From Geodermatophilus nigrescens (lineage in GTDB: Bacteria > Actinomycetota > Actinomycetes > Mycobacteriales > Geodermatophilaceae): DNA of 64,000 bases. Positions 51,934 through 59,809 of this stretch are shown here, in pieces. The stretch covers positions 744,001 to 808,000 of the forward strand of contig NZ_FQVX01000001.1 in NCBI RefSeq assembly GCF_900129495.1. The letters are read 5' to 3'. Both the position numbers and the translations under genes were made by a program. The notes under the pieces were generated by a model. That model saw nothing but the letters and a program-made list of their open reading frames with translations, was not told where the DNA came from and ran no database searches. Position 1 is the first letter of the stretch. Each line of letters starts with the position of its first letter.

Positions 51934-52808
51934 CGCAGCCGCTCCGCGCGCCGGCCGGGCAGGAACTGGTCCTGCCGGGTGGGCAGCACCAGCAGCTCGG
52001 CGAGGTTGACCTGCGCCGGCAGCCCGGCGCCGAAGAGCACCGTGGCGGCGACGTCGGCGGGGTCCATCGGCACGATCACCTCGCGGTGCTCGGCCCAGCC
52101 GCGGGCGGTGCCGTCGTGGGTGATGTCGGAGCCGAAGTCGGTGTCGGTGAGCCCGGGGGCGACGACGTGCACGCGCACGCCCCGGCGGCCGTACTCGGCG
52201 CGCAGCGTCCGGGCCAGCTGGGCCACGGCCGCCTCGACGGCCGAGTAGACGGCGTAGCCGGGGAAGCGCACCTGCCCGGCGAGCGCGCCGATGAGGAACA
52301 GGTCGGCGGCGCGGCCCTCCTCGGCGGTGGCGAGCAGGTCGCGGGCGAAGGTCTGCGCGGTGCGCAGGATGCCGCCGAGGTTGACGTCGATCATCTCGAT
52401 CCACTCGGCCGGCACGCCGTCCTCGAACGGGGCGCCGGTGAGCACGCCGGCGCCGGCGACCACGAGGTCGGCCGGGCCGAAGCGGTCGTGCAGGGCGTCG
52501 AGGGCGTCGGCGAGGTCGAGCCCGTCGGAGACGTCGGTGGCGACGACGAGCGTGCGGGCGGGGTCGGAGGTGCTCTCGGCGACGGCGGCCATCCGGTCGC
52601 CGCGGCGGCCGAGCAGCGCGACGCGGCAGCCGGCGTCGACCAGGGCGCGCGCGGTCGCGGCGCCGATGCCGCTGCTCGCGCCTGTGACGACGGCGACCCG
52701 GCCGTCGAGCGAGCCGGCGAGCGAGCTCTCGAGTGGGCCGGCGAGCGGGCCGGGGGCCGGTGCGGCCGCGGGCGCGGTCGCGGAGGACGGGGGAGGAGGT
52801 GGGGGCAC
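51930..52808 (-). CDS. SDR family protein with altered active site
   Basis: A 292-residue protein. A Pro/Ala-rich N-terminal tail of about 33 residues precedes a Rossmann fold with intact VVTGASSGIGAATARAL and DVNLGGILRTAQTFARDL. The NAG motif is VVAGAGVLTGAPF. The catalytic site reads VYSAVEAAVAQLARTLRAEY: Tyr present, the Lys of YxxxK replaced by Glu. It is therefore probably catalytically altered. First of three overlapping genes with nhaA and the second SDR-like gene. GTG 52808. Confidence 0.85.
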   Translation of the reverse strand: MPPPPPPSSATAPAAAPAPGPLAGPLESSLAGSLDGRVAVVTGASSGIGAATARALVDAGCRVALLGRRGDRMAAVAESTSDPARTLVVATDVSDGLDLADALDALHDRFGPADLVVAGAGVLTGAPFEDGVPAEWIEMIDVNLGGILRTAQTFARDLLATAEEGRAADLFLIGALAGQVRFPGYAVYSAVEAAVAQLARTLRAEYGRRGVRVHVVAPGLTDTDFGSDITHDGTARGWAEHREVIVPMDPADVAATVLFGAGLPAQVNLAELLVLPTRQDQFLPGRRAERLR

Positions 52809-52845
52809 GGTCTCCCTCTCGGAGGACAGCAGGGGGACGCGACGA

Positions 52846-54198
52846 TCATGCCGTCCCGGGGGCGTCCCAGTCGATGCGCTCGGCGAGAACCCGCAGGCGG
52901 GCGCCGAGCACCGGGTCCATCGAGGAGGCCCAGGCCACCCGGCCGAGGACGTGCTCGCGGAACGTCGCCGGGTCGCGGTCGCGCACCTGCGACGCCCAGC
53001 CGGAGACGGCGCAGTTGTGCAGCAGCGCCCGCAGCGCGTCCCGCTCGGCCCGCGGCAGCGTGGGCCGGACGTTGACCACGGCGCCGAGCACCGTCTGCCG
53101 CCGCCCCCGCCCGGCGCTGCGCGTCTTGCCGGGGTGCACGCGGAAGCCCTCGTCGGCGGCGATCGCGGCGACCCGCGCGGCGAACGCCGGCCGGCGCAGC
53201 GCGGGCGGGCCGCTGAGGAACAGGTCGTCGACGTAGCGGGTGTAGACCGCGCCGGCCGACGCCGCGAGGCCGGCCAGCCGCCGGTCCAGCCGGGCGCACA
53301 CCAGGTTGGCCAGCGCGGGGGAGGTGGGCGCGCCCTGCGGCAGGTGCGGGACGGCGAGCCGTCGGCCGAGGCGGGCGTGCCGGTCGCGAGCGGCGCCGTC
53401 CTCCGGCACCGGCACCCGCCGCCACACCGCGAGCGGGACCACCGTCGTCACCAGGCCGGTCACCGCGTGCGCCACCGGCTCGGTCAGCCCGGCCACCCCC
53501 TGCAGCACGCCCCAGACGCGGCCGGCGGGGACCGAGGCGAAGAAGGACTCGAGGTCGAGGGCCAGCACGGTGTCGGCGCCGGCGTGCGGGGCGGCCGCGG
53601 TGCGCACCGAGTGCCCCGGCACGCAGCCGTGCGCGGCCGGGTGCGGCGGCACGGGCGCGACCAGGTGCCGCAGCAGCCGGCGCTGGATCTCGCGCAGCCG
53701 CGGCTTCGGGGCCGCGAGCAGCCGGACGCCGCCGGGCCGCTCCACCACCCGCCACCGGTAGTGCCGCAGCGCCTCCTCCGGTGCGGTGCGCTCCAGCCCG
53801 CGGGTGTCGGCGAACCAGGCCAGCTCGCCCTGGTCGACGTCGAGCAGGCGGGCGAGCGCTGCCAGGTCCGGCACCTCGGTCAGGTCGGGGCGGGGGCGCA
53901 CCACGCGGGTGGGCACCGGCTCGCGGCGCACCACCCGCGGGGCGACGTCGCCGGCCTGCCCCTGCGCCCAGCCGCGGGTCGAGGCCAGGAAGGCGGCCAG
54001 CTCGCGGGGCCGGTCGGCCGGGGCGTCGCGGTAGGCGTCGAGGACCTCGCCGACCAGCGCGCCCACCCACCGCGGCGCGCGGGCGTGCCCGAGCGCCACC
54101 GCGACCCGGCGCACCGCCTCGCGCCGCCGCCAGGGGCCGGCGAGCAGCGCGGTGGCGATCCCGGAGGCGGTGGCGGCGGCCTGGCGCGGCGTCGTCAC
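52846..54198 (-). CDS. Retron-type reverse transcriptase
   Basis: A 450-residue RT. A helical N-terminal region (about 1-140) precedes the polymerase. Motif A is VLALDLESFFASVP (Asp215), motif B HLPQGAPTSPALANLV (286-300), and motif C TRYVDDLFLSG (Asp324, Asp325). The X-region near PAAHGCVPGHSVRTAAAPHA keeps only part of the retron NAxxH motif, and the later RQTVLGAVVN replaces VTG by VLG. A thumb-like C-terminus follows. GTG 54198 lies 4 bases after a 160-base candidate msr-msd RNA. It would reverse-transcribe that RNA into msDNA; retrons act in phage defence. No known effector gene adjoins. Confidence 0.9.
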   Translation of the reverse strand: MTTPRQAAATASGIATALLAGPWRRREAVRRVAVALGHARAPRWVGALVGEVLDAYRDAPADRPRELAAFLASTRGWAQGQAGDVAPRVVRREPVPTRVVRPRPDLTEVPDLAALARLLDVDQGELAWFADTRGLERTAPEEALRHYRWRVVERPGGVRLLAAPKPRLREIQRRLLRHLVAPVPPHPAAHGCVPGHSVRTAAAPHAGADTVLALDLESFFASVPAGRVWGVLQGVAGLTEPVAHAVTGLVTTVVPLAVWRRVPVPEDGAARDRHARLGRRLAVPHLPQGAPTSPALANLVCARLDRRLAGLAASAGAVYTRYVDDLFLSGPPALRRPAFAARVAAIAADEGFRVHPGKTRSAGRGRRQTVLGAVVNVRPTLPRAERDALRALLHNCAVSGWASQVRDRDPATFREHVLGRVAWASSMDPVLGARLRVLAERIDWDAPGTA

Positions 54199-54202
54199 CG
54201 GT

Positions 54203-54362
54203 GTGCGCGGTGGGGCGGGCAGCCGCTCCCGATGGGAGGCGCCGTCAGGTGCGCGGAGCGCGCCGTCCGGCGGGCGGTGCTGGTGCTGGCCTGGACCTGC
54301 TGCCCCGGGGTCGCCCCGGGAGACCGGTCGCTGCCGGTCGTCCTGCCCGCCCCACCGCGCAC
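54203..54362 (-). ncRNA. Candidate retron msr-msd RNA flanked by a1/a2 repeats
   Basis: On the RT strand, a perfect 20-bp inverted repeat (GTGCGCGGTGGGGCGGGCAG at 54362-54343 and its complement at 54222-54203) encloses 120 bases. The right-hand repeat ends 4 bases before the RT start, the place of a2 in retrons. Inside, in transcript order, are hairpins ACCGG-N6-CCGGT, CCCGGGG-CGA-CCCCGGG, GCGCG-CTC-CGCGC and CTCCC-ATC-GGGAG. The first two fit msr stem-loops; the part around the third could be the msd. RNA boundaries and the branching G are not defined by sequence alone. Confidence 0.65.
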
Positions 54363-54389
54363 GGCGCGCACGCTAGCGGGCCACCCCGC

Positions 54390-55220
54390 TCACCAGGTGC
54401 CCTCCGGTGGGGTGAACTGGCTGACGGTGAACTCCGCGCCCTGCGGGTCGCGCACCAGCGCGGTGCGGGTCCAGACGTCCTCCCCGGAGCGCAGCACGGT
54501 GGCGCCGAGCCGCTCGGCGGTGGCCGCGGCGTCGTCGCGGTCGGCGACGGTGAACGTCACGTGCCAGGACGCCGGCCCCGCGTCGGTGGGGAGCAGGCCG
54601 CCGATGATGTCGGCGAAGCCGGGCGGGGCGGAGGCCTGCCGCTCGTGGATGCCGGGGTCGACGGTCGCGGCCAGGTGGTCTCCGTAGCCCGGGACCTGCA
54701 GCATCGTGCCGGAGTCCTGCGCCATGTCGACGTCGCGCCAGCCGAACAGCGGTCCGTAGAAGGCCATCGCGCCGGCGCGGTCGGGGGTGTGCAGGTCGGA
54801 GCAGTTCCAGGCGCCCGGGGCGTTGGTGAGCTGGGCGCCGGGCCGGCGGCGCGCCTGCCACAGCCGGAACGGCGCGCCCTGCGGGTCGGTGCAGGCCGCG
54901 GTGCGCCCGCCGGGCCCGGCGTCCTCCGGCCCGGAGACGACGGTGCCCCCGAGCCCCGGGACCGCGGTGGCCGTGGCGTCGGCGTCGTCGACCGCCACGT
55001 AGGTGTTCCAGGTGGGCGGCCCGTCGCCGGGCCCGATCGCGGCCACGTCCTGCCCGTCGAGCGTGGCGATGAGGTAGGAGCCGGGGGCACCCGGCGGGAC
55101 GGCGTCGGTGAGCGTCCAGCCGAAGAGGCCGGAGTAGAAGGCGGCCGCGGCGGCGGGGTCGGGCTGCTCGGTGTCGATCCAGCAGGTCACGCCGTGCGGG
55201 TAGGTCCGGACTGCGGTCAT
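54390..55220 (-). CDS. VOC family protein (two glyoxalase-like domains)
   Basis: A 276-residue protein of two vicinal-oxygen-chelate domains: about 8-130 (HGVTCWIDTEQPDPAAAAAF, YSGLFGWTLTD, DPQGAPFRLWQ) and about 140-270 (CSDLHTPDRAGAMAFYGPLF, DPQGAEFTVSQF). It resembles actinobacterial two-domain VOC proteins near CFP32/LppH-type hits. ATG 55220. It lies just upstream of the retron candidate on the same strand, 27 bases from its a1 repeat. Substrate unknown. Confidence 0.88.
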   Translation of the reverse strand: MTAVRTYPHGVTCWIDTEQPDPAAAAAFYSGLFGWTLTDAVPPGAPGSYLIATLDGQDVAAIGPGDGPPTWNTYVAVDDADATATAVPGLGGTVVSGPEDAGPGGRTAACTDPQGAPFRLWQARRRPGAQLTNAPGAWNCSDLHTPDRAGAMAFYGPLFGWRDVDMAQDSGTMLQVPGYGDHLAATVDPGIHERQASAPPGFADIIGGLLPTDAGPASWHVTFTVADRDDAAATAERLGATVLRSGEDVWTRTALVRDPQGAEFTVSQFTPPEGTW

Positions 55221-55359
55221 GGCACCTCCAGGTCGGTCGTCGGGACCGTAGGGCCGGCCGGTGACAGGACGGCGTCCCCGCGGTGGGGGCCGGGGCCGCC
55301 CGACCGGTCGCCTCCTCCGGCACCGATGAGTCCCGGACGTCGGGACGGTCGGTAGCGGC

Positions 55360-55638
55360 ATGGCAGCCCAGGAGCTCGACGCCTCGTTCACCGCGCCCCT
55401 CGAGAAGGACGGCGCGTTCCCCACCTTCGTCACCGTGCCCGACTCGGCCGCGCTGTTCGGCACCCGCCGGGCGGTGAAGGTGGAGGGGACCGTCGACGGG
55501 CACCCGTTCGCCGCCACCTGCATGCCGTCGGGCGACGGGCCGCACTGGCTGCCCCTGCGGAAGGCGATCTGCGCGGCGATCGGCAAGGACGCCGCAGGCC
55601 AGGAGGTCGCCGTCCACCTGCGGCAGCGGCTGTCCTGA
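55360..55638 (+). CDS. DUF1905 family protein
   Basis: A 92-residue protein consisting of the DUF1905 beta domain: FTAPLEKDGAFPTFVTVPDS, RRAVKVEGTVDGHPFAATCM, then WLPLRKAICAAIGKDAAGQE. It lacks the C-terminal OmdA part found in the gene at 38116. ATG 55360. Function unknown. Confidence 0.85.
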   Translation: MAAQELDASFTAPLEKDGAFPTFVTVPDSAALFGTRRAVKVEGTVDGHPFAATCMPSGDGPHWLPLRKAICAAIGKDAAGQEVAVHLRQRLS

Positions 55639-55674
55639 CGCGCGCCGCCGCGCCCGCCGGGGCAGGCTGACCGG

Positions 55675-56643
55675 GTGAGCTGGCTGGTCACCGGGGGCGC
55701 CGGGTACGTCGGGGCGCACGTCGTGCACGCCATGGCGGCGGCGGGGGAGGACGTCGTCGTCCTCGACGACCTGTCCACCGGCGACGCCGGCCGGCTGGCG
55801 GCGCTGCCGCAGGTGCCGCTGGAGGTCGGCTCGGTGCGCGACCGCGGCATGGTCCGGCGGGTGCTGCGCGAGAACGGCGTGACCGGCGTGGTGCACCTGG
55901 CGGGCAAGAAGCAGGTGGCCGAGTCGGTGGCCGACCCGCTGCTCTACTGGGCGGAGAACGTCGAGGGCCTGGTCGCGCTGCTCGAGGGGTGCCGCGCCAA
56001 GGGCGTGACCCGCTTCGTCTTCTCCTCCAGCGCGTCGGTCTACGGCATGCCCGATGCCGAGCGGGTCGACGAGGACACCGCCTGCCGCCCGCTGTCGCCC
56101 TACGGCCGGACCAAGCTCGCGGGCGAGGACCTGCTGCGCGACTGCGCCGCCTGGGGCCTGGCCACCACCAGCCTGCGCTACTTCAACGTGGCGGGGGCGG
56201 CGGCGCCCGAGCTCGGCGACCGGGGGACGGCCAACCTCGTGCCGCTGGTGTTCGAGGCCCTCGACGCCGACCGGCCGCCGCTGCTGTTCGGCGACGACCA
56301 CCCCACCCCCGACGGCAGCCCGGTGCGCGACTTCGTGCACGTCTCCGACGTCGCCGACGCGCACGTGGCCGCCGCCCGCGCCCTGGCCGCCGGCCGTCCC
56401 GGGGGCACCTACAACGTGGGCCGCGGCGAGGGCAGCAGCGTGCTGGAGGTGCTGCGGGTGGTCGCCGAGGTCACCGGCGGGGACACCACGCCGCAGGTGA
56501 CCGGCCGGCGCCCCGGTGACCCTGCGCGGGTGGTCGCCGCCGTCGACCGCATCGCCCGCGACCTCGGCTTCCGGGCGACCCGCGACCTGCGGGACATGAT
56601 CGCCAGCGCCTGGACCGCCTGGCGGGCGCTGCAGCCCCTCTGA
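55675..56643 (+). CDS. galE: UDP-glucose 4-epimerase
   Basis: A 322-residue extended SDR with NAD site WLVTGGAGYVGAHVVHAM, VVHLAGKKQVAESV, FSSSASVYGMPD and catalytic Tyr143/Lys147 in SPYGRTKLAG. RYFNVAGAA and RDFVHVSDVADAHVAAA are GalE-typical. It interconverts UDP-glucose and UDP-galactose, supplying sugars for the envelope or for glycosylated metabolites. GTG 55675. Convergent with the YcaO-cluster genes across the hairpin array, so functional linkage is possible but not shown. Confidence 0.92.
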   Translation: MSWLVTGGAGYVGAHVVHAMAAAGEDVVVLDDLSTGDAGRLAALPQVPLEVGSVRDRGMVRRVLRENGVTGVVHLAGKKQVAESVADPLLYWAENVEGLVALLEGCRAKGVTRFVFSSSASVYGMPDAERVDEDTACRPLSPYGRTKLAGEDLLRDCAAWGLATTSLRYFNVAGAAAPELGDRGTANLVPLVFEALDADRPPLLFGDDHPTPDGSPVRDFVHVSDVADAHVAAARALAAGRPGGTYNVGRGEGSSVLEVLRVVAEVTGGDTTPQVTGRRPGDPARVVAAVDRIARDLGFRATRDLRDMIASAWTAWRALQPL

Positions 56644-56663
56644 CCCGTTCTCCCTGGAGGGAG

Positions 56664-57009
56664 TCGTGCTCTGCCCACGCGGGCGGGGCAGAGCACGAAG
56701 GAGAGGCCGGGTGTTGTCCGGCGGGCAGTCGTGCTCTGCCCACGGGGGCGGGGCAGAGCACGAAGGAGAGGCCGGGTGTTGTCCGGCGGGCAGTCGTGCT
56801 CTGCCCACGCGGGCGGGGCAGAGCACGAAGGAGAGGTCGGGTGTTGTCCGGCGGGCAGTCGTGCTCTGCCCACGGGGGCGGGGCAGAGCACGACCGTGTC
56901 CCGGGAGGGAGTCGTGCTCTGCACACAGGCGCGTGCAGAGCACGAAGCCGAGCGCGAGGACTGTCCCGGACACGGTCGTGCTCTGCACACGGGCGCGTGC
57001 AGAGCACGA
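56664..57009. repeat. Array of six large hairpins
   Basis: Six inverted repeats of 34-35 bases with 13-base arms. Copies 1-4 (56664-56698, 56729-56763, 56794-56828, 56859-56893) have arms TCGTGCTCTGCCC / GGGCAGAGCACGA and repeat every 65 bp. Copies 5-6 (56912-56945, 56976-57009) have TCGTGCTCTGCAC / GTGCAGAGCACGA. The C-to-A change is matched by G-to-T in the other arm, so pairing is conserved. Between copies 1-4 a smaller GCCGG-N7-CCGGC dyad occurs. The array fills the gap between convergent galE and the PIG-L gene. Confidence 0.9.
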
Positions 57010-57048
57010 CCCGGCCGGGGAGACAGGGGTCGGTCCGGGCCGGGGTGG

Positions 57049-57771
57049 CTACCGCGCCGGGAGCGCCAGGCCCGCCACGAGCTCCCGCGCCGCGGCGTCG
57101 GCCAGCAGCTCCTCCGGCAGCCCGGCCAGCGCCGAGCGAATCGCCGACGGCCCGCCGAACTGGAACCCGAGCTGGGTCGTGTAGCAGGCACAGGCGTCGG
57201 CGCGCCGGTCGAGGTCCTGGGGCAACCGCACCGGCGCGAGCCCGCCGGGGAGGTCCGGCCCGGGCACCGCGCCGGGGTCGCGCAGCACGTACGGCGAGTC
57301 CCGCCACCAGAGCACCGGCCGCCCCGTCCCGGCCACCGCGCGCAGCACCTGCAGGTGGTCGACGTGCCCGCCGAGCGCCTGCGGGGCCAGCCACAGGTCG
57401 CCGGGCAGCCCGGTCAGCGCCGCCCGCACGTCCTCCCACGCGTCGTCCTCGGGGCGCACGCCGGCGAACAGCTCCGCCGCGCTCCCGTACCCGCGGTGCG
57501 GGGCCTCGCGCAGGTCCAGGTGCAGCGGCGTCGCCCCGAGCACCGCCATCGCGGCGGCGTCCTCGTCGCGGCGCAGCGCCATGTAGTCGACGTCGGCCGG
57601 GAGCCCCTTGTCGAGTTGGCAGGCCAGCGCGAAGCCCTCCGGGTCGGGCACGCTGCGGGTGAAGCAGGTGACCACCGTGACCTCGTGCCCGGCGTCGGCC
57701 AGCGCGGCGAGCGTGCCGCCCACGGAGAACGCGGCGTCGTCCAGGTGCGGGCTGACCGCGGTCACCCTCAC
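57049..57771 (-). CDS. PIG-L family deacetylase
   Basis: A 240-residue zinc deacetylase of the LmbE/PIG-L family. The metal site is in VSPHLDDAAFSVGGTLA (HxxDD) and the later His in QALGGHVDHLQVL. Known members remove N-acetyl groups from sugar conjugates (mycothiol, bacillithiol, antibiotics). GTG 57771 overlaps the glycosyltransferase stop by 4 bases; last gene of the YcaO operon. Likely trims an N-acetylhexosamine added by the glycosyltransferase. Confidence 0.88.
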   Translation of the reverse strand: MRVTAVSPHLDDAAFSVGGTLAALADAGHEVTVVTCFTRSVPDPEGFALACQLDKGLPADVDYMALRRDEDAAAMAVLGATPLHLDLREAPHRGYGSAAELFAGVRPEDDAWEDVRAALTGLPGDLWLAPQALGGHVDHLQVLRAVAGTGRPVLWWRDSPYVLRDPGAVPGPDLPGGLAPVRLPQDLDRRADACACYTTQLGFQFGGPSAIRSALAGLPEELLADAAARELVAGLALPAR

Positions 57772-58976
57772 AGCAGGTGGGCCGCGGCGCGGAACCGGCA
57801 GGAGAGGTCGACCGTCGGCGGCATCGTCCAGTCGTGCGACGGCGTCGTCCCGGCCACCTCGGAGTAGACGTCGTCGATCGAGTGGGCGAGCACCGGCCAC
57901 GAGTAGAGCCGGCGCACCTCCTCCAGCGCCGCCGTCGCGAGCCGCTCGCGCAGCGCGCCGTCGGTGAGCAGCCGGTCGAGCGCGGCCCGCAGCCCCGCGA
58001 CGTCGCCCGGGGCGTGCAGCAGCCCGTTCTCGCCGTCGCGCAGGCAGTCGACGACGCCGACCGAGTCGGTGCTCACCGTCGGCAGCCCGCTCGCCATCGC
58101 CTCGAGCAGCGTGTTGGAGAACCCCTCGCTGTAGGTGGGGCTGACGAACACGTCGGCCGAGCGGTACACCGCGGGCGCCTCGTCGGGCGGCACGTAGCCG
58201 AGGAACGTCGTCCGCCCGTCGGCCCGCGCCCGGGCCTCGTCGAGGTCGGGGCCGATGCCGGAGACGACCAGCCGGACGCCGTCGGGCAGCGCCTCGAGCA
58301 GGTCGAGCACGCCCTTGCGGCGGTCGACCCGGCCGTGGAACAGCAGCACCGGCGGGTCCTGCAGCGACCCCAGCGGGCGCTCCGCGGGAGTGAACCGGCG
58401 GGTGTCGGTGGCGCCCGGGACGATCGTGAACCGCGCCGGGTCGGAGCCGAGGTTGCCCACCACCTCGTCGCGGAAGCTGGCGCTGCCGATGAGCACCGCG
58501 GAGGAGGCGTCGACGACGGCGCGCATCGCGTGCGCGTGGGTCTCGCAGCAGGTGCCCACCCAGTGGCCGTCGCCGCCCTGGATGCTCACCACGGCCGGCA
58601 GCCCGGTCTCCCGCGCCCCGGCCAGCACCGCGAGACCCGGCGGGTAGCCGTACTGGGCGTGCAGCACGTCGAACGGGCGCTCGCGGTGCAGGTCGAGCAC
58701 GGTGCGGACGATCTCCGCGATGTCGCCCTCCCAGTCGGCGGGGACGACGGTCTCGCCGCGGCTGGGCAGCGCGTGCACCTCGACGCCGGCGGGCACCCGG
58801 TCGGCCGGGGGCGGGCCGCCGCCGTAGACCCGGGTGCCGGCCTCGTCGTCGCGGTACTGGCTGACCAGCACCACCTCGTGGCCGAGCGCCACGAGCTCGC
58901 GCAGCAGGTTCTCCGCGTAGACGCTCATCCCGCTCACCGCCGGCCAGTAGCGCCGGCTGACGAAGCAGATCCTCAC
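57768..58976 (-). CDS. GT4 family glycosyltransferase
   Basis: A 402-residue GT-B enzyme. The N-terminal domain is RICFVSRRYWPAVSGMSVYA, with DVLHAQYGYPPGLAVLAG. The C-terminal donor domain has LLFHGRVDRRKGVLDLLEAL and YSEGFSNTLLEAMASGLPTV (EX7E). This retaining family includes MshA-type enzymes. Followed by a PIG-L deacetylase, it recalls the MshA-MshB pair of mycothiol synthesis, but this locus also has YcaO and others, so the product is probably different. GTG 58976 overlaps the previous stop. Confidence 0.9.
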   Translation of the reverse strand: MRICFVSRRYWPAVSGMSVYAENLLRELVALGHEVVLVSQYRDDEAGTRVYGGGPPPADRVPAGVEVHALPSRGETVVPADWEGDIAEIVRTVLDLHRERPFDVLHAQYGYPPGLAVLAGARETGLPAVVSIQGGDGHWVGTCCETHAHAMRAVVDASSAVLIGSASFRDEVVGNLGSDPARFTIVPGATDTRRFTPAERPLGSLQDPPVLLFHGRVDRRKGVLDLLEALPDGVRLVVSGIGPDLDEARARADGRTTFLGYVPPDEAPAVYRSADVFVSPTYSEGFSNTLLEAMASGLPTVSTDSVGVVDCLRDGENGLLHAPGDVAGLRAALDRLLTDGALRERLATAALEEVRRLYSWPVLAHSIDDVYSEVAGTTPSHDWTMPPTVDLSCRFRAAAHLL

Positions 58977-59809
58977 GCCCGTTCGGCCTCCCTCAGCGTG
59001 GCCATCGCCCGCGGCACCATCTCGTGGGCGCGGTGCCCGTCCCGGGACAGCTCCAGGGTCACCAGCCGGTCGTACGACGCCTCCCGCAGCGCGCGCAGCA
59101 CCGCCGGCAGGTCGACGTCGCCCTCGTCCAGCGGCAGGTGGTCGTGCACGCCGCGGCGCATGCCCTCGACGGCGACCGTGCCCAGGGACGGCGCGAACCG
59201 GGCCACCGCCTCCTCCGGCGCGTAGGCCCCGGCGACGACGCAGTGCCCGGTGTCCAGCGCCAGCGTGGTGCCCGGCGCCTCCGCGGCCAGCCGCGCCCAG
59301 CCGTCGCAGTCCTCCACGAGCATCCCGGGCTCCGGCTCGACGGCGAGGGCGTAGGAGCGACCGCCGTGGCTGTCGACGAGCGCGCGCACGCCGTCGGCGA
59401 ACCAGCCCCACGCCTCGTCGCGGTCGACCCCCGGCTTCGGCACCCCGGCCCAGAAGCTGACCGCCTCCGCGCCCAGCACCCCGGCCAGGTCGCAGGCCAG
59501 CCGCAGGTAGGCCAGCCGGCGGGCGCGGCCCTCGGCGGAGGCGGAGACGAACGTCGGCTCGTGCTTGGCCCGCGGGTCGAGCAGGAACCGCGCGCCGGTC
59601 TCCACGACCACGCCCAGGCCGAGCTCGTCGCAGCGGGCCCGCACCCGCTCCGCCTGGGTGAACGCGTCGTCGGCGAACGGGTCGAGGTGGACGACGTCGA
59701 GGGTGAGCGCCACCCCCGCGTAGCCGGTGTCGGCGAGGAAGGACAGCGCGTCCGACAGGCGGTGCGAGGTCAGCCCGTTGGTGTTGTAGGCGTACCGGAG
59801 CTCGGTCAC
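58973..59809 (-). CDS. Sugar phosphate isomerase/epimerase-like TIM barrel protein
   Basis: A 278-residue xylose-isomerase-like TIM barrel (AP endonuclease 2 family): RYAYNTNGLTSHRLSDALSF at the start, GVALTLDVVHLDPF, YALAVEPEPGMLVED (metal Glu), TTLALDTGHCVVAGAY (Asp/His), VHDHLPLDEGDVDLPAVLRA and a final LVTLELSRDGHRAHEMV. Metal-dependent isomerisation, epimerisation or lyase chemistry is expected. GTG 59809 overlaps the YcaO stop by 4 bases. Confidence 0.85.
   Translation of the reverse strand: MTELRYAYNTNGLTSHRLSDALSFLADTGYAGVALTLDVVHLDPFADDAFTQAERVRARCDELGLGVVVETGARFLLDPRAKHEPTFVSASAEGRARRLAYLRLACDLAGVLGAEAVSFWAGVPKPGVDRDEAWGWFADGVRALVDSHGGRSYALAVEPEPGMLVEDCDGWARLAAEAPGTTLALDTGHCVVAGAYAPEEAVARFAPSLGTVAVEGMRRGVHDHLPLDEGDVDLPAVLRALREASYDRLVTLELSRDGHRAHEMVPRAMATLREAERA

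Noticed and set aside
54373-56988. 871-residue minus-strand frame running through galE and the hairpin array
   Set aside because: It is antisense to galE and reads through the repeats; the real minus-strand gene here is the VOC gene in another frame.
56664-57009. CRISPR array
   Set aside because: Units are near-identical over their whole 65 bp with large dyads; there are no unique spacers and no cas genes.
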